Notes: generated by a model from the sequence alone, not told the origin. DNA of 64,000 bases from Frigidibacter sp. SD6-1 (GCF_030143255.1 NZ_JARJNR010000004.1:248001-312000); one strand, 5' to 3'. Counted from the stretch's first letter, positions 53,168-62,874 are shown. Translations and numbers: made by a program.

Positions 53168-54649
53168 ATGAACCGCATCCATCTTGCCCTGCCGCTTGCT
53201 CTGGCTGTCCTGCCCGGCGCGATCTTCGCCGCACCCATGGATGACCCGCATCTGGCGATACGTCCGCTGAGCGCGGCAGAGACCGCACGGCGGGATGAAG
53301 TTCTGGCAGCCGCCGGGGCGGGGGCCGCCTTGTCCTTCGAGCGCTCTCCCGGCGGCGCGGCGACCGTGCCGCGCGCGCCCGGCGAGGCGGCGCTGCGCGC
53401 GCCGTCGGCCAATATGCCGGCTGAACGGAAGCTCGATTTCGAACTCGGCAAGGCGATCTTCGACAAGCTCTGGGTGGCGGCACCCGCCTCGACCAGGGCC
53501 TCCGACGGGCTCGGGCCTCTTTACAATGCCCGCGCCTGCGCGGCCTGCCATATCCGCGACGGGCGCGGCCGTGCTCCTGACGACGACGGCGAAAGCGAAA
53601 CCACCTCGCTTCTCTTCCGGCTCGGGGGCGAGGGTGGGCCCGATCCGGTCTATGGGATGCAGTTGCAGGATCGCGCCGCGCCGGGGCAGGTGGCTGAGGG
53701 CCGGGTGTCGCTGACCTTCGAGGTGCGACCGGTCGCACTGGCCGATGGCACCGCCGTGACGCTTCGGGCGCCGCGCTACGCGCTGACCGATCCGGGCTTC
53801 GGGGCCTTTCCTGCCGACATCGGCCTTTCGCCCCGCATGGCGCCGCCGATGACCGGGCTTGGTCTGATCGAGGCGATCCCGTCGGCCGACATCATCGCGC
53901 TTGCCGATCCCGACGACCGTAATGGCGACGGCATATCCGGTCGGGCGCGGATGGTCGCAAGCGCCGAGCACGGCGGTGAGCTGCTGGGTCGCTTCGGCCT
54001 CAAGGCAGGCGTCGCCACGGTGCGTGAACAGGTGGCGCGCGCCTTTTCGGCTGACATGGGCCTGTCGACGCCTCTTTTCCCTGCCCCTTGGGGCGATTGC
54101 ACCGCGACCGAAGCGGCCTGCCGCGCCGGGCCGCACGGGCAGGAGCCGGACGTGCGCGACGGGGCGGAGGTGGATGGCCAAAGCCTCGATCTGGTGACCT
54201 TTTATGCCCGCAACCTGGCGCCGCCCGCGCGCGACCGATCCGAGGACCCGCAGGTGCAGTCAGGCCAAGCGCTGTTTCACGCCATCGGCTGCGCGGACTG
54301 CCACCGCCCCGCCTTCGTGACCGCCAAACTCGCCGACCGGCCGGAGCAGAGCTTCCAGCTCATCTGGCCCTACAGCGATTTCCTTCTGCATGACATGGGT
54401 CCCGAACTTGCCGACAGCCTGCCCGAGCCCGGTGCCGAAGCGGCCGAATGGCGCACGCCGCCGCTGTGGTCCATCGGCCTTGCCCAAAGCGTGGATCCGG
54501 CCGTGGGCTATCTGCATGACGGGCGGGCGCGCAGCCTTATCGAAGCCATCCTCTGGCACGGTGGCGAGGCGCAGGCCGCGCGCGACCGCGTGATCCGCCT
54601 GACGAAACCTGACCGCGATGCGCTCATCGCCTTTCTGGAGAGCCTTTGA
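53168..54649 (+). CDS. Periplasmic di-haem oxidoreductase (DHOR / DUF1111 family)
   Basis: A 493-residue exported c-type cytochrome with two haem sites: RACAACHIRDG (Cys124, Cys127, His128) and IGCADCHRPAF (Cys375, Cys378, His379). The family is often annotated as thiol oxidoreductase. PLYNARACAACHIRDGRGRA, DPVYGMQLQDRA and WRTPPLWSIGLAQSVDP are its blocks. Sitting between two imelysins, it may change the redox state of iron during uptake, an inference from context. Confidence 0.88.
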   Translation: MNRIHLALPLALAVLPGAIFAAPMDDPHLAIRPLSAAETARRDEVLAAAGAGAALSFERSPGGAATVPRAPGEAALRAPSANMPAERKLDFELGKAIFDKLWVAAPASTRASDGLGPLYNARACAACHIRDGRGRAPDDDGESETTSLLFRLGGEGGPDPVYGMQLQDRAAPGQVAEGRVSLTFEVRPVALADGTAVTLRAPRYALTDPGFGAFPADIGLSPRMAPPMTGLGLIEAIPSADIIALADPDDRNGDGISGRARMVASAEHGGELLGRFGLKAGVATVREQVARAFSADMGLSTPLFPAPWGDCTATEAACRAGPHGQEPDVRDGAEVDGQSLDLVTFYARNLAPPARDRSEDPQVQSGQALFHAIGCADCHRPAFVTAKLADRPEQSFQLIWPYSDFLLHDMGPELADSLPEPGAEAAEWRTPPLWSIGLAQSVDPAVGYLHDGRARSLIEAILWHGGEAQAARDRVIRLTKPDRDALIAFLESL

Positions 54650-55617
54650 TGTACCGTCCGCTTCTCGCCGCGATCTTCCTCGCGACCCCGGCGCTTGCCG
54701 ATTACAAGGAGGTGGTCGAGGGCCATATCCTGCCCGGTTATGCCGCCTTCGCCGCAGCGACCGCCGATCTGGCGGCAAAGGCCGGGGAAAGCTGCGAGCC
54801 GGACGCGCTGAGACCGGCCTACCAGGCGGCGTTCGACGCCTGGATGGGCGTGTCGCACCTGCATCTCGGCCCGGTGGAGGAGAAGGGCCGCGCGCTCGCC
54901 ATCGCCTTCTGGCCCGATCCCAAGGGCCTTGGCGCCAAGGCGCAGCGCGGGCTTCTGACCGGCGATCCGGCGGCGCTGGCGCCCGGGGCTTTCGCCGACC
55001 AGTCGGTCGCGGCGCGCGGGCTGATGGGGCTGGAGCGGTTGCTTTACCCCGACGAGCCTCTGGCCGGGGAGACGTGTGCGCTGATCCGGGCGACGGCGGA
55101 CGATCTGGCGCGGCTGGCGGGCGAGATCGAGACGGGGTGGCGCGGCGGCTATGCGGGCCTGATGCTGGCGCCGGGGGGCGAGGGCAACGCAACCTATCTG
55201 ACCGAACAGGAGGTGCGGCAGGCGCTGTTCACGCAAGTGGCGACCGCGCTCGAGTTCCTCGCCGACACGCGGCTTGGCCGACCCTTGGGTACCTTCGACC
55301 GGCCCCGTCCGGAGCGGGCCGAGGCGCGGGCCTCGGGGCGGAGCCTTGCGAACGTGCGCGCGGAACTGGCGGCCTTGCGCGACCTGACCGCCCGGCTGGC
55401 ACCCGGGGCGGCGGGTACGCTTGCGGCCTTCGACCGGGCGATCGGGTTGGCGGACAAGCTCGACGATCCGGTCCTTGCCGGTGTGGCCGATCCTCAGCGG
55501 CGGCTGAAGGTCGAGATACTGCAGGGCGCGGTGAAGGCCGTGCGTGACATGGCGGTCGCGGAACTTGGCGAGGAGCTGGGCGTGAGCATCGGCTTCAATG
55601 CGGCGGATGGTGACTGA
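54649..55617 (+). CDS. Second imelysin-family protein, motif altered
   Basis: A 322-residue exported protein (signal MYRPLLAAIFLATPALA) of the imelysin/IrpA fold: AYQAAFDAWMGVSHLHLGPV and FADQSVAARGLMGLERLLYP. In the place of Gly-x-His-x-x-Glu it reads GLMGLE (Met126, Glu128), so the His is lost while the Glu stays. ATG 54649 overlaps the preceding stop as TGATG. Close coupling to the di-haem enzyme suggests a complex or shared route. Confidence 0.87.
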   Translation: MYRPLLAAIFLATPALADYKEVVEGHILPGYAAFAAATADLAAKAGESCEPDALRPAYQAAFDAWMGVSHLHLGPVEEKGRALAIAFWPDPKGLGAKAQRGLLTGDPAALAPGAFADQSVAARGLMGLERLLYPDEPLAGETCALIRATADDLARLAGEIETGWRGGYAGLMLAPGGEGNATYLTEQEVRQALFTQVATALEFLADTRLGRPLGTFDRPRPERAEARASGRSLANVRAELAALRDLTARLAPGAAGTLAAFDRAIGLADKLDDPVLAGVADPQRRLKVEILQGAVKAVRDMAVAELGEELGVSIGFNAADGD

Positions 55618-55618
55618 G

Positions 55619-56683
55619 ATGGCGACGCGGCGCGGATTTCTGGCGGGGCTTGCGGCGGCGGCATTGCCCGCGCGGATGAGCTGGGCAGAGGCGGGCAGCC
55701 CCGCCTTCGTTGCGGCAGGCAAGGAGGGCGAGGGCTACAGCCTGCATGGGCTGACCGAACGGGGCGAGGATATCTTCCGGATCGCGCTTCCCGCACGCGG
55801 CCATGCCGCCGCGACCCATCCGGTCCGGGCCGAGACGGTAGCCTTCGCCCGCCGCCCCGGCACTTTCGCCATCGTGTTGGATTGTGTGACCGGTGCGGTG
55901 ACCCGTCGCCTTACCCCGCCCGACGGACGGCAGTTCAACGGCCATGGCGTCTTCTCGCCGGACGGGTCGGTGCTGATGACGTCGGAGGTGGAGGCGGAAG
56001 GCTCCGATGGCCGGGTCGGCCTGTGGGAGACGGAAGCCTACCGGCGGATCGGCGAATGGCAGACCGGTGGCATCGGGCCGCATGACATGAAGCTTTTGCC
56101 CGGCGGGCGGCTGGTGGTCGCCAATGGCGGGATCGAAACCGATCCGACCGACCGGACGATGCTTAACGTCGACCGAATGCGCCCGAACCTGAGCCTTCTG
56201 GACGCGCAGGGGCAGCTAACCGGGCAGGCGGAACTGGACCAGGACCTGCACCAGAATTCGATCCGCCATCTCGCTGTTCACGGCGACCGGGTGGCCTTTG
56301 CCATGCAGTGGGAAGGCGATCCGGCGGAGGCAGTGCCGCAACTCGGCCTCTGGCGGCCCGGCGGGGCGGCGGTACTGTGCCCGCCCGCCGAGGCGGATGC
56401 CTTCGCCATGAAGGGCTATGCCGGGTCCATCGCCTGGACAGCGGACGGGGGGCGGATCGCGATCACCTCGCCGAAGGGCGGCGCGCTGATGCTCTTCGAT
56501 GGCGCGGGCGCTGCCCTTGCCACTCATCGCAGGGCGGATGTCTGCGGCGTGGCGGCAGAGGGCGCGGGGTTCGTCGCAACCGACGGGCAGGGCGGCATCT
56601 GGGCCTGCGATGATGGGGGCCTTGCGCCGCTGTCGAAGGGCGGCCCGGCCTGGGACAATCACCTCGTGTCCTGCCGGGCCTGA
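55619..56683 (+). CDS. DUF1513 exported beta-propeller-like protein
   Basis: A 354-residue protein with a twin-arginine signal (MATRRGFLAGLAAAALPARM). The mature part has beta-propeller-like repeats: FNGHGVFSPDGSVLMTSEVE, DGRVGLWETEAYRRIGEW, GIGPHDMKLLPGGRLVVANG, and GYAGSIAWTADGGRIAITSP. DUF1513 genes commonly close such iron clusters. Tat export suggests a folded, possibly cofactor-bound protein. Its TGA directly abuts the convergent stop of the TIM-barrel gene. Confidence 0.85.
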   Translation: MATRRGFLAGLAAAALPARMSWAEAGSPAFVAAGKEGEGYSLHGLTERGEDIFRIALPARGHAAATHPVRAETVAFARRPGTFAIVLDCVTGAVTRRLTPPDGRQFNGHGVFSPDGSVLMTSEVEAEGSDGRVGLWETEAYRRIGEWQTGGIGPHDMKLLPGGRLVVANGGIETDPTDRTMLNVDRMRPNLSLLDAQGQLTGQAELDQDLHQNSIRHLAVHGDRVAFAMQWEGDPAEAVPQLGLWRPGGAAVLCPPAEADAFAMKGYAGSIAWTADGGRIAITSPKGGALMLFDGAGAALATHRRADVCGVAAEGAGFVATDGQGGIWACDDGGLAPLSKGGPAWDNHLVSCRA

Positions 56684-57529
56684 TCAGTCGGCGAGGCCCG
56701 CCGCGCTGAGGAAGGCGGCAGAGGCGAATATGTCGCGGATCTGGGCCAGTTCGACGATCAGGCGCGGCATTTCAGGCAGTTTGGCCAGCTGTGCAAAGAC
56801 CGCATGCCAGTGGATCGATCCCTTGCCGATCTGCCAGTGGCGGTCGGCCACGCCGTCGGCATCCTGCAGATGGACATGGGCGAGTGCCGCGCCCGCCGCA
56901 TGGACGAAGACATCGACGGGCGGCGCGCCGGTCGAGCCATGGGCATAGTGGGCGTGGCCGGTATCGAGCGAGACCCGCACGGCAGGCGAGTTGAAGGAGG
57001 CGGCAAGGGCGACCCGCTCGGCAGGGTCCTTGTCCTCGCAATTCTCGATCACGAAGGTCAGCCCGTGGTCCTCGGCCCGCCTCACCGCAGGTCCGAGGCA
57101 GCGGTGGGTGCGCTCGAGGATCGCGGCCGTATCATCGTAATGCGTGCCGCGGTTGTACCAGTGCCAGGTCGTATAGGGGCTGTGGATCACGATATGGCCA
57201 AGGCCGCGCCCCCGGTCGAGGCCGATGGCGGCCGAGAGCGCGGCATCGAGCCTTGTCTGGACGATGGCGCGGACCTCGGGGTCGGGCGTGTCGATGAAGA
57301 GCCCTTCGAAGGGGCCGTGGATACCCACGCGGCCCTTGTGGCCGTCAAGGAGCGGGCGGGCGCGCTCGACCGTGTATGTCCAGCGGTCCTCGACCAGCGC
57401 GCCCACCGGCACCAGATCCTGGACTTCCAGATCGCGGTCGCGGTCGAAGACGAAGTCCCGCAGCCCCTCGACCCGTTCGAGCGCATCGAGCGTGAGGGCG
57501 ACGCCGAGGGTGGGGCGACTGTTCTTCAT
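56684..57529 (-). CDS. Sugar phosphate isomerase/epimerase-like TIM-barrel protein
   Basis: A 281-residue protein of the xylose-isomerase-like AP endonuclease 2 fold: VGIHGPFEGLFIDTPDPEVR, HIVIHSPYTTWHWYNRGTHY, FVIENCEDKDPAERVALAAS, VSLDTGHAHYAHG and LAHVHLQDADGVADRHWQIG, with the metal-site residues Glu, Asp, His, His and Asp in place. Enzymes of this fold isomerise sugars or cleave DNA; the substrate is unknown. It lies downstream of coxM on the same strand but a family B repeat separates them. Confidence 0.8.
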   Translation of the reverse strand: MKNSRPTLGVALTLDALERVEGLRDFVFDRDRDLEVQDLVPVGALVEDRWTYTVERARPLLDGHKGRVGIHGPFEGLFIDTPDPEVRAIVQTRLDAALSAAIGLDRGRGLGHIVIHSPYTTWHWYNRGTHYDDTAAILERTHRCLGPAVRRAEDHGLTFVIENCEDKDPAERVALAASFNSPAVRVSLDTGHAHYAHGSTGAPPVDVFVHAAGAALAHVHLQDADGVADRHWQIGKGSIHWHAVFAQLAKLPEMPRLIVELAQIRDIFASAAFLSAAGLAD

Positions 57530-57612
57530 GGCGGGCCTCCGGAGGGTTTCCGCGCCAGACTACCCCGGAGCCCGGGAATTGGAAGCCCGAGGGGAAGGAG
57601 AAACGGAAAGGG

Positions 57613-57661
57613 CCGGGGGCTCTGCCCCCGGACCCCCGAGGTATTTGGACCAAGATGAAAG
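57613..57661 (+). repeat. Bipartite intergenic repeat, family B copy 2
   Basis: The hairpin CCGGGGG-CTCTG-CCCCCGG is followed by ACCCCCGAGGTATTTGGA, CCAAGATGAAAGG. It lies between the coxM stop and the TIM-barrel start; it matches the copy at 24636 except for few bases. Confidence 0.78.
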
Positions 57662-57683
57662 GCAGGTCGCTGCCCTTCGCCGA

Positions 57684-58472
57684 TCACCCAGCCGCAGTCA
57701 CCGCGCGACCGGTCAGCACCTTCACGAGGTTGGCGCGGTAGGCGGCCGTGCCGTGGAGGTCGCTGATCATGTCGCCTGCCGGGACGGCAAGGCCGCTGAT
57801 CGCATCCGCGCTGAAGGCGCGCGCGAGCGCGGCCTCCGCCTCGGTCCAACGGAAGACGCCACCCTGGCCCGCGCCCGTCACGGCGACGCGCACCGTGCCG
57901 CCGGTCTTGGCGACGAAGACGCCGGTGAGGGCGAAGCGCGAGGCGGGTTGGCGGAACTTCACATAGGCCGCTTTCTCGGGGATGGGGAAGCGGACCTCGG
58001 TGACGATCTCGCCTTCTTCCAGTGCCGTCGAGAACAGGCCCTGGAAGAAGTCGTCCGCCGCGATCTTGCGCCTGTTCGTCACGACGGTCGCGCCGGAGCC
58101 CAGCACGCCCGCCGGATAGCAGGCGGCGGGGTCGTTGTTGGCGATCGAGCCGCCGATCGTGCCGCGATTGCGCACCGCCGGGTCGCCGATGCCGCCCGCC
58201 AGCGCCGCGAGTGCCGGGTAATGCGCGGCGGCCTCCTTCGCGACCGTGGCATGGCTGGTGGCGGCGCCGACATGCAGCCCGCCGTCGCCCTTGCAGACGC
58301 CCCTCATCTCGGCGATGCCGGTGAGGCTGACGAGCACGGCGGGTGCCGCCAGTCGCTGCTTCATCGTGGGAAGCAGGGTCTGGCCGCCCGAGAGCGCCTG
58401 CGCGCCGTCGGACGCAAGGGCCTTCACCGCATCGGCAATCGAGGCGGGTTTGACGAAATCGAAGTTATGCAT
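57684..58472 (-). CDS. coxM: CO dehydrogenase-like FAD subunit (CoxM)
   Basis: A 262-residue FAD-binding subunit. NFDFVKPASIADAVKALASD, GGQTLLPTMKQRLAAPAVLV, HVGAATSHATVAKEAAAHYP and RNRGTIGGSIANNDPAACYP carry the FAD sites; the last block is the family signature. It receives electrons from the molybdenum subunit through CoxS. It starts at ATG 58472, 12 bases after coxL. Confidence 0.9.
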   Translation of the reverse strand: MHNFDFVKPASIADAVKALASDGAQALSGGQTLLPTMKQRLAAPAVLVSLTGIAEMRGVCKGDGGLHVGAATSHATVAKEAAAHYPALAALAGGIGDPAVRNRGTIGGSIANNDPAACYPAGVLGSGATVVTNRRKIAADDFFQGLFSTALEEGEIVTEVRFPIPEKAAYVKFRQPASRFALTGVFVAKTGGTVRVAVTGAGQGGVFRWTEAEAALARAFSADAISGLAVPAGDMISDLHGTAAYRANLVKVLTGRAVTAAG

Positions 58473-58484
58473 GGCTCCCTCCTC

Positions 58485-60863
58485 TCAGCCGTGGATCGCC
58501 TGCCAGACCCGCGAAGGCGAGACCGGCATGTCGATATGTTTGACGTGGGTGTAGCCGCCGCGATGCAGCGCGTCGATCACCGCATTGACGACGGCGGGCG
58601 GCGAGCCGATGGCGCCCGCCTCGCCGCAGCCCTTCACGCCCAAGGGATTGTGGGTGCAGGGGGTCTGGCAGGAATAATCGACATTGTAGAAGGGCACGTC
58701 ATCCGCGCGCGGCATGGCATAATCCATGTAGGACCCGGTCAGGAGCTGGCCGGTGTCGTCGTATGTCGTGTTCTCGCACAAGGCCTGGCCGATGCCCTGA
58801 CCGACGCCGCCATGAACCTGGCCCTCGACCACCATCGGGTTCATGATGTTGCCGAAATCGTCGGCGCAGTGGAAGGCCACGACATCGACCTTGCCGGTGC
58901 CCTCGTCGACCTCGACCTCGCAGATATAGGCGCCCGCCGGGTAGGTGAAGTTGGCCGGGTCGTAGAAGGCGGTTTCCTCCAGCCCCGGCTCAAGGGTTTC
59001 CAGCGGGTAGTTGTGGGGCACATAGGCCGAGAAGGCGATCTCGCCGAAGGTCTTGGCCTTGTCGGTGCCCGCCACGCTGAACGTGCCCGCCTCGAAGGTG
59101 ATATCCTCCTCGGCGGCTTCCAGCATGTGGGCGGCGATCTTCTTGCCCTTGGCGACGATCTTGTCGATGGCCTTCGTGACGGCCACCCCGCAGACCGCGA
59201 GCGAGCGCGAGCCGTAGGATCCCATGCCGAAGGGGATCTTCGACGTGTCGCCATGGACGATCTCGACCGAGGCCTCGGGCACGCCGAGTTTCTCTGCGAC
59301 GATCTGGGCGAAGACCGTCTCATGCCCCTGTCCGTGGCTGTGGGCGCCGGTCATCACGCTGATATTGCCTGTCGCGTTCACCCGGACGGTCGCCGCGTCG
59401 TAAAGCCCGACGCGGGAGCCGAGGACGCCGACGAGATGCGAGGGCGCGATGCCGCAGGCCTCGATCCAGGTCGAAAGTCCCATGCCGCGGAGCTTGCCCC
59501 TCGCGGCGGAGGCCGCGCGGCGCGTCTCGAAACCCGCGACGTCGGCCATGTCCATCGCCTTGTCGAGGGTCGCGTGATAGTCGCCCGTATCATAGGCGAG
59601 GCCGACCGGGGTGGTGTAGGGGAACATGTCCTTGGTCAACAGGTTCTTCCGGCGCACATCGAACGGGTCGAGGCCAAGCTCGCGGCACATCTTGTCGATG
59701 ACCCGCTCGAGCGAGAAGGTGGCCTCCGGCCGTCCCGCGCCGCGATAGGCATCGACGGGCGCGGTATTGGTGAAGACCGTCTTCACGTTCACATAGACGT
59801 TCGGCACCTTGTAGGGTCCGGCCATCAGCGTGCCATGGAGGAAGGTGGGCGTCGCGGTCGAGAAGTTCGAGAGATAGGCGCCGACATTGGCCATCGTCTC
59901 GGTCCGGAAGGCGATGAAGGTGCCGTCCGTCTCGCAGGCCAGTTCGATCTTCGTCACATGGTCGCGGCCATGGGCGTCGGAGAGGAAGCTTTCCGACCGT
60001 TCCGCCGTCCAGCGCACCGGGCGGGCGAGCTTCTTCGCCGCCGCCAGAACCAGCGCCTCTTCGCCGTAATGGTAGATTTTCGAGCCGAAGCCGCCGCCGA
60101 CGTCAGGGGCCACAACGGTCAGCTTGTTTTCCGGAATGCCCATCACGAAGGCCGCAACCAGCAAGCGCGTCAGGTGGGGGTTCTGGCTGGTCGTCGTCAG
60201 CTTGTAATCGCCGGTGCCGGGGAAATATTCGCCGATCGAGGCGCGGGGCTCCATCGCGTTCGGCACAAGGCGGTTGTTCACCAGTTCGAGCGTCGTGACA
60301 TGGGGAGCGGCCTTGATCGCGGCATCGACGGCGGCGCGGTTGTCCTCGATCCAGCCCCAGTCGAAGCACTGGTTGTCGGGGATCTCGTCATGGACGCGGA
60401 TCGAGGCATCCGCGAGCGCCGCCGCCATGTCGATGATCGCGGGCAGTTCCTCGATCTCGCTGTCGGCGGCGAGCTGTTCAGCGGCATCCTTCGCCTCGGC
60501 GTAGCTCTCGGCCACCACGGCGGCATAGGCATCGCCCACATGCCGGACCTTGCCATGGGCAAGGACCGGGCGCTTGGGCTCGCGCATCGGCGTGCCGTCG
60601 CGCGAATTGATCAGCCAGCCGGCCGGGTTGCCGCCCACGTCCTTGAAATCCTCGCCGGTGAAGACGGCAAGGACGCCGGGCATCGCGGCGGCCGCTGACG
60701 TGTCAATCGATTTGATCCGGCCATGCGCGACCTGGCTGCGGACGAAGACCGCATAGGCCTGCCCGTGCAGGTTCATGTCGTCGGTGTAGACCCCGCGACC
60801 GGTGAGGAAGCGGATATCCTCGCGGCGCTTCGAGCTTGCGCCAATTCCATGATCCTTCGGCAT
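58485..60863 (-). CDS. coxL: Molybdenum-containing CO dehydrogenase-like large subunit (CoxL, form II)
   Basis: A 792-residue xanthine-oxidase-family molybdenum subunit. [36 protein letters not shown], the active-site motif [13 protein letters not shown] near 370 and [17 protein letters not shown] are visible. AYRGAGR is the form II version, not the AYRCSFR of proven CO dehydrogenases, so CO may not be its substrate. A glutamate near the end ([19 protein letters not shown]) is the catalytic base. ATG 60863 follows GAGGGGAAA, and the longer frame was not used. Confidence 0.93.
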   Translation of the reverse strand: MPKDHGIGASSKRREDIRFLTGRGVYTDDMNLHGQAYAVFVRSQVAHGRIKSIDTSAAAAMPGVLAVFTGEDFKDVGGNPAGWLINSRDGTPMREPKRPVLAHGKVRHVGDAYAAVVAESYAEAKDAAEQLAADSEIEELPAIIDMAAALADASIRVHDEIPDNQCFDWGWIEDNRAAVDAAIKAAPHVTTLELVNNRLVPNAMEPRASIGEYFPGTGDYKLTTTSQNPHLTRLLVAAFVMGIPENKLTVVAPDVGGGFGSKIYHYGEEALVLAAAKKLARPVRWTAERSESFLSDAHGRDHVTKIELACETDGTFIAFRTETMANVGAYLSNFSTATPTFLHGTLMAGPYKVPNVYVNVKTVFTNTAPVDAYRGAGRPEATFSLERVIDKMCRELGLDPFDVRRKNLLTKDMFPYTTPVGLAYDTGDYHATLDKAMDMADVAGFETRRAASAARGKLRGMGLSTWIEACGIAPSHLVGVLGSRVGLYDAATVRVNATGNISVMTGAHSHGQGHETVFAQIVAEKLGVPEASVEIVHGDTSKIPFGMGSYGSRSLAVCGVAVTKAIDKIVAKGKKIAAHMLEAAEEDITFEAGTFSVAGTDKAKTFGEIAFSAYVPHNYPLETLEPGLEETAFYDPANFTYPAGAYICEVEVDEGTGKVDVVAFHCADDFGNIMNPMVVEGQVHGGVGQGIGQALCENTTYDDTGQLLTGSYMDYAMPRADDVPFYNVDYSCQTPCTHNPLGVKGCGEAGAIGSPPAVVNAVIDALHRGGYTHVKHIDMPVSPSRVWQAIHG

Positions 60864-60874
60864 TTTCCCCTCCC

Positions 60875-61360
60875 TCATTCCGCCGCGACGGCCGACACGT
60901 CCTGTCCGGACGCGGCAAGGACCGCCTTGACGATATTGTGGTAGCCGGTGCAGCGGCAGATGTTGCCTTCCAGGTAGTGGCGGACGTCGGCCTCGCTGGG
61001 TTTCGGATTTTCGGCCAGAAGCGCCGCCGCCGACATCACCATGCCCGGCGTGCAGAAGCCGCATTGCAGCCCGTGATGATCCTGGAAGGCCTGCTGGATC
61101 GTGCCGAGCGAACCGTCGAGGTTAGCCATGCCTTCGATGGTCCGCACCTCTGCCCCCGCCACGTCAAGCGCGAAGACGGTGCAGCTTTTCACCGCGCGAC
61201 CGTCGACATGCACCACACAGGCGCCGCATTGCGATGTGTCGCATCCGACATGGGTGCCGGTCAGGCCCAGCCCTTCGCGCAGAAAGGCGGACAGAAGCGT
61301 CCGCCCCTCCGCCTCGCCGGAAACGGCCTTGCCGTTCACGGTCATCGAGACTTTCGTCAT
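60875..61360 (-). CDS. coxS: CO dehydrogenase-like iron-sulfur subunit (CoxS)
   Basis: A 161-residue protein with two 2Fe-2S clusters: Cys40, Cys45, Cys48 and Cys60 ([16 protein letters not shown]) and Cys100, Cys103, Cys135 and Cys137 ([22 protein letters not shown]). It passes electrons from molybdenum to FAD. ATG 61360 follows GGAGGAAAAG. coxS-coxL-coxM is the order seen here on the minus strand. Confidence 0.94.
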   Translation of the reverse strand: MTKVSMTVNGKAVSGEAEGRTLLSAFLREGLGLTGTHVGCDTSQCGACVVHVDGRAVKSCTVFALDVAGAEVRTIEGMANLDGSLGTIQQAFQDHHGLQCGFCTPGMVMSAAALLAENPKPSEADVRHYLEGNICRCTGYHNIVKAVLAASGQDVSAVAAE

Positions 61361-61400
61361 CTTTTCCTCCCTTGGATCATTCCTTGGTACTTTCGGCGGT

Positions 61401-61931
61401 TCAGCCGCCCACGAGTCGTTTGAACCAACCCTTCTTCTCTGCGGTGGCGTCGCCATCGACCTCCGCCAATTCTTCCTCTGCCGCTTCGCCCGGCCCCTCG
61501 ACCGCCGCCTGGAACCGTTCGAAGAACTGGTCGGCGAGTTTCTTGGCGAAACTGTCGATCAGGCGGCTGCCCAATTGCGCGATCTTGCCGCCGACATTGG
61601 CATCGACCGTATAGGTCAGCCGCGTCGCATCGCCCTCGGCCGCGAAACTCACCTGCGCGCTGCCCTTCGCAAAGCCCGCCGCCCCGCCCTTGCCCTCGCC
61701 GGACAATGTCAGCCCTTCGCCGGGGCGCAGGTCAGACAGGCTGACGACGCCGGCGAAGCGGGCCGAGACCGGACCGATCTTCTGCGCCACAACCGCCTCG
61801 TATCCCGCCTCGGGTGATCCGGTCAGGTTTTCGCAGCCCGGAATGCAGGCTTTCAGCACCTCGGGGTCGAGGATCGCGCGCCAGACTGTGTCGGTGTCAG
61901 CCCGGATCAGGCGGTCGTCGGTCAGTTGCAT
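61401..61931 (-). CDS. coxG: CoxG-like SRPBCC-domain protein
   Basis: A 176-residue protein of the START/SRPBCC fold: [39 protein letters not shown], and [20 protein letters not shown]. CoxG binds lipophilic quinones or anchors CO dehydrogenase to the membrane. An acidic linker ([15 protein letters not shown]) leads to a basic/aromatic end ([11 protein letters not shown]). It opens the cox run, and is divergent from the response regulator gene at 62167. Confidence 0.88.
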   Translation of the reverse strand: MQLTDDRLIRADTDTVWRAILDPEVLKACIPGCENLTGSPEAGYEAVVAQKIGPVSARFAGVVSLSDLRPGEGLTLSGEGKGGAAGFAKGSAQVSFAAEGDATRLTYTVDANVGGKIAQLGSRLIDSFAKKLADQFFERFQAAVEGPGEAAEEELAEVDGDATAEKKGWFKRLVGG

Positions 61932-62166
61932 CGGCGCGGCTCTCCCCCGTGGCTTGGCGCTGGCTTGGCCCTGGCTCGCGGCAACTCTAGGCGCTCGGCA
62001 ATGCCTCGGCTATTTGACCTTGGTCGTAGTCCCGGCTGTGGACCAGTCTGGCCGGGGCAGGTGCGATTCGTCCATAGGTTGTGTGCAGGGCCGCGCTATG
62101 TCCGACCTTTGGCCAGTTGCCGGGAAGCGACGGCTTGCTATGGTCGGGCCTGGAGGGAGAACTGGC

Positions 62167-62853
62167 GTGACCAGCGAGGCCACAACCGGACCACGGCCCC
62201 TGACCTCGGCGCTGATCGTCGAGGATCACCCCCTGTTTTCCGAAGCCCTGTCGATGACGCTCAGCGCCTTCCTCGGGGTCGAGCAGATCGAGACCGCCGA
62301 CCGGATCGAGGCGGCGATTGCGCATCTCGCCTCCGGTGCGCGCCCCGATATTGTCGTGCTCGACCTCAACCTGCCCGATGTCAGCGGCATGGACGGGCTG
62401 ATCCGCGTCGCGCGCGTTGCGCGTGGCGTGCCGATCCTTGTCGTCTCCTCGATGGCGGAACCGCGCGTCATCGGCGCAGCGCTGAAGGCCGGAGCGGCGG
62501 GGTTCGTGCCGAAACACAGCGCGCGTGATGTCTTCCGCGCCGCCTTCGCTGCCATCGGCGCGGGCCGAACCTATGTGCCGGAGGGCTATCAACCCGGCAC
62601 TCTGCCCGACGAGGACCCGATCGAAAAGATGCGGCTTCTGACCCCGCAGCAGGCGCGTATCCTGCAGCTGATCTGCGAGGGGCGGCTGAACAAGCAGATC
62701 GCCTATGACCTGTCGATCGCCGAGACGACGGTGAAGGCCCATGTCACCGCGATCATGCGCAAGCTGGGCGTCTTCAGCCGCACACAGGCGGTGCTGATGG
62801 CCAAGGGCGTCGATTTTGCCGCACTCTTGTCAGGGCGCGATGGTGCTGCGTAA
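62167..62853 (+). CDS. NarL/LuxR-type response regulator
   Basis: A 228-residue regulator: receiver with Asp66 (VVLDLNLPDVSG), Lys116 (AGFVPKHSAR), and a LuxR-type HTH (LNKQIAYDLSIAETTVKAHV) near 175-210. The start GTG 62167 is preceded by GGAGGGAGAACTGGC; ATG 62098 and ATG 62140 in the same frame lack a site. The partner kinase is not seen. A FIST sensor gene follows 21 bases downstream, so both probably belong to one signalling unit. Confidence 0.88.
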   Translation: MTSEATTGPRPLTSALIVEDHPLFSEALSMTLSAFLGVEQIETADRIEAAIAHLASGARPDIVVLDLNLPDVSGMDGLIRVARVARGVPILVVSSMAEPRVIGAALKAGAAGFVPKHSARDVFRAAFAAIGAGRTYVPEGYQPGTLPDEDPIEKMRLLTPQQARILQLICEGRLNKQIAYDLSIAETTVKAHVTAIMRKLGVFSRTQAVLMAKGVDFAALLSGRDGAA

Positions 62854-62874
62854 CCTCCCGCAGCGGAGGAACGG

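Noticed and set aside
57225-60698. 1157-codon open frame on the plus strand opposite coxL and coxM
   Set aside because: The longest open frame of the window, but it is the reverse of well-supported cox genes with intact motifs, and its product is low-complexity Asp/Arg/Gly/His.
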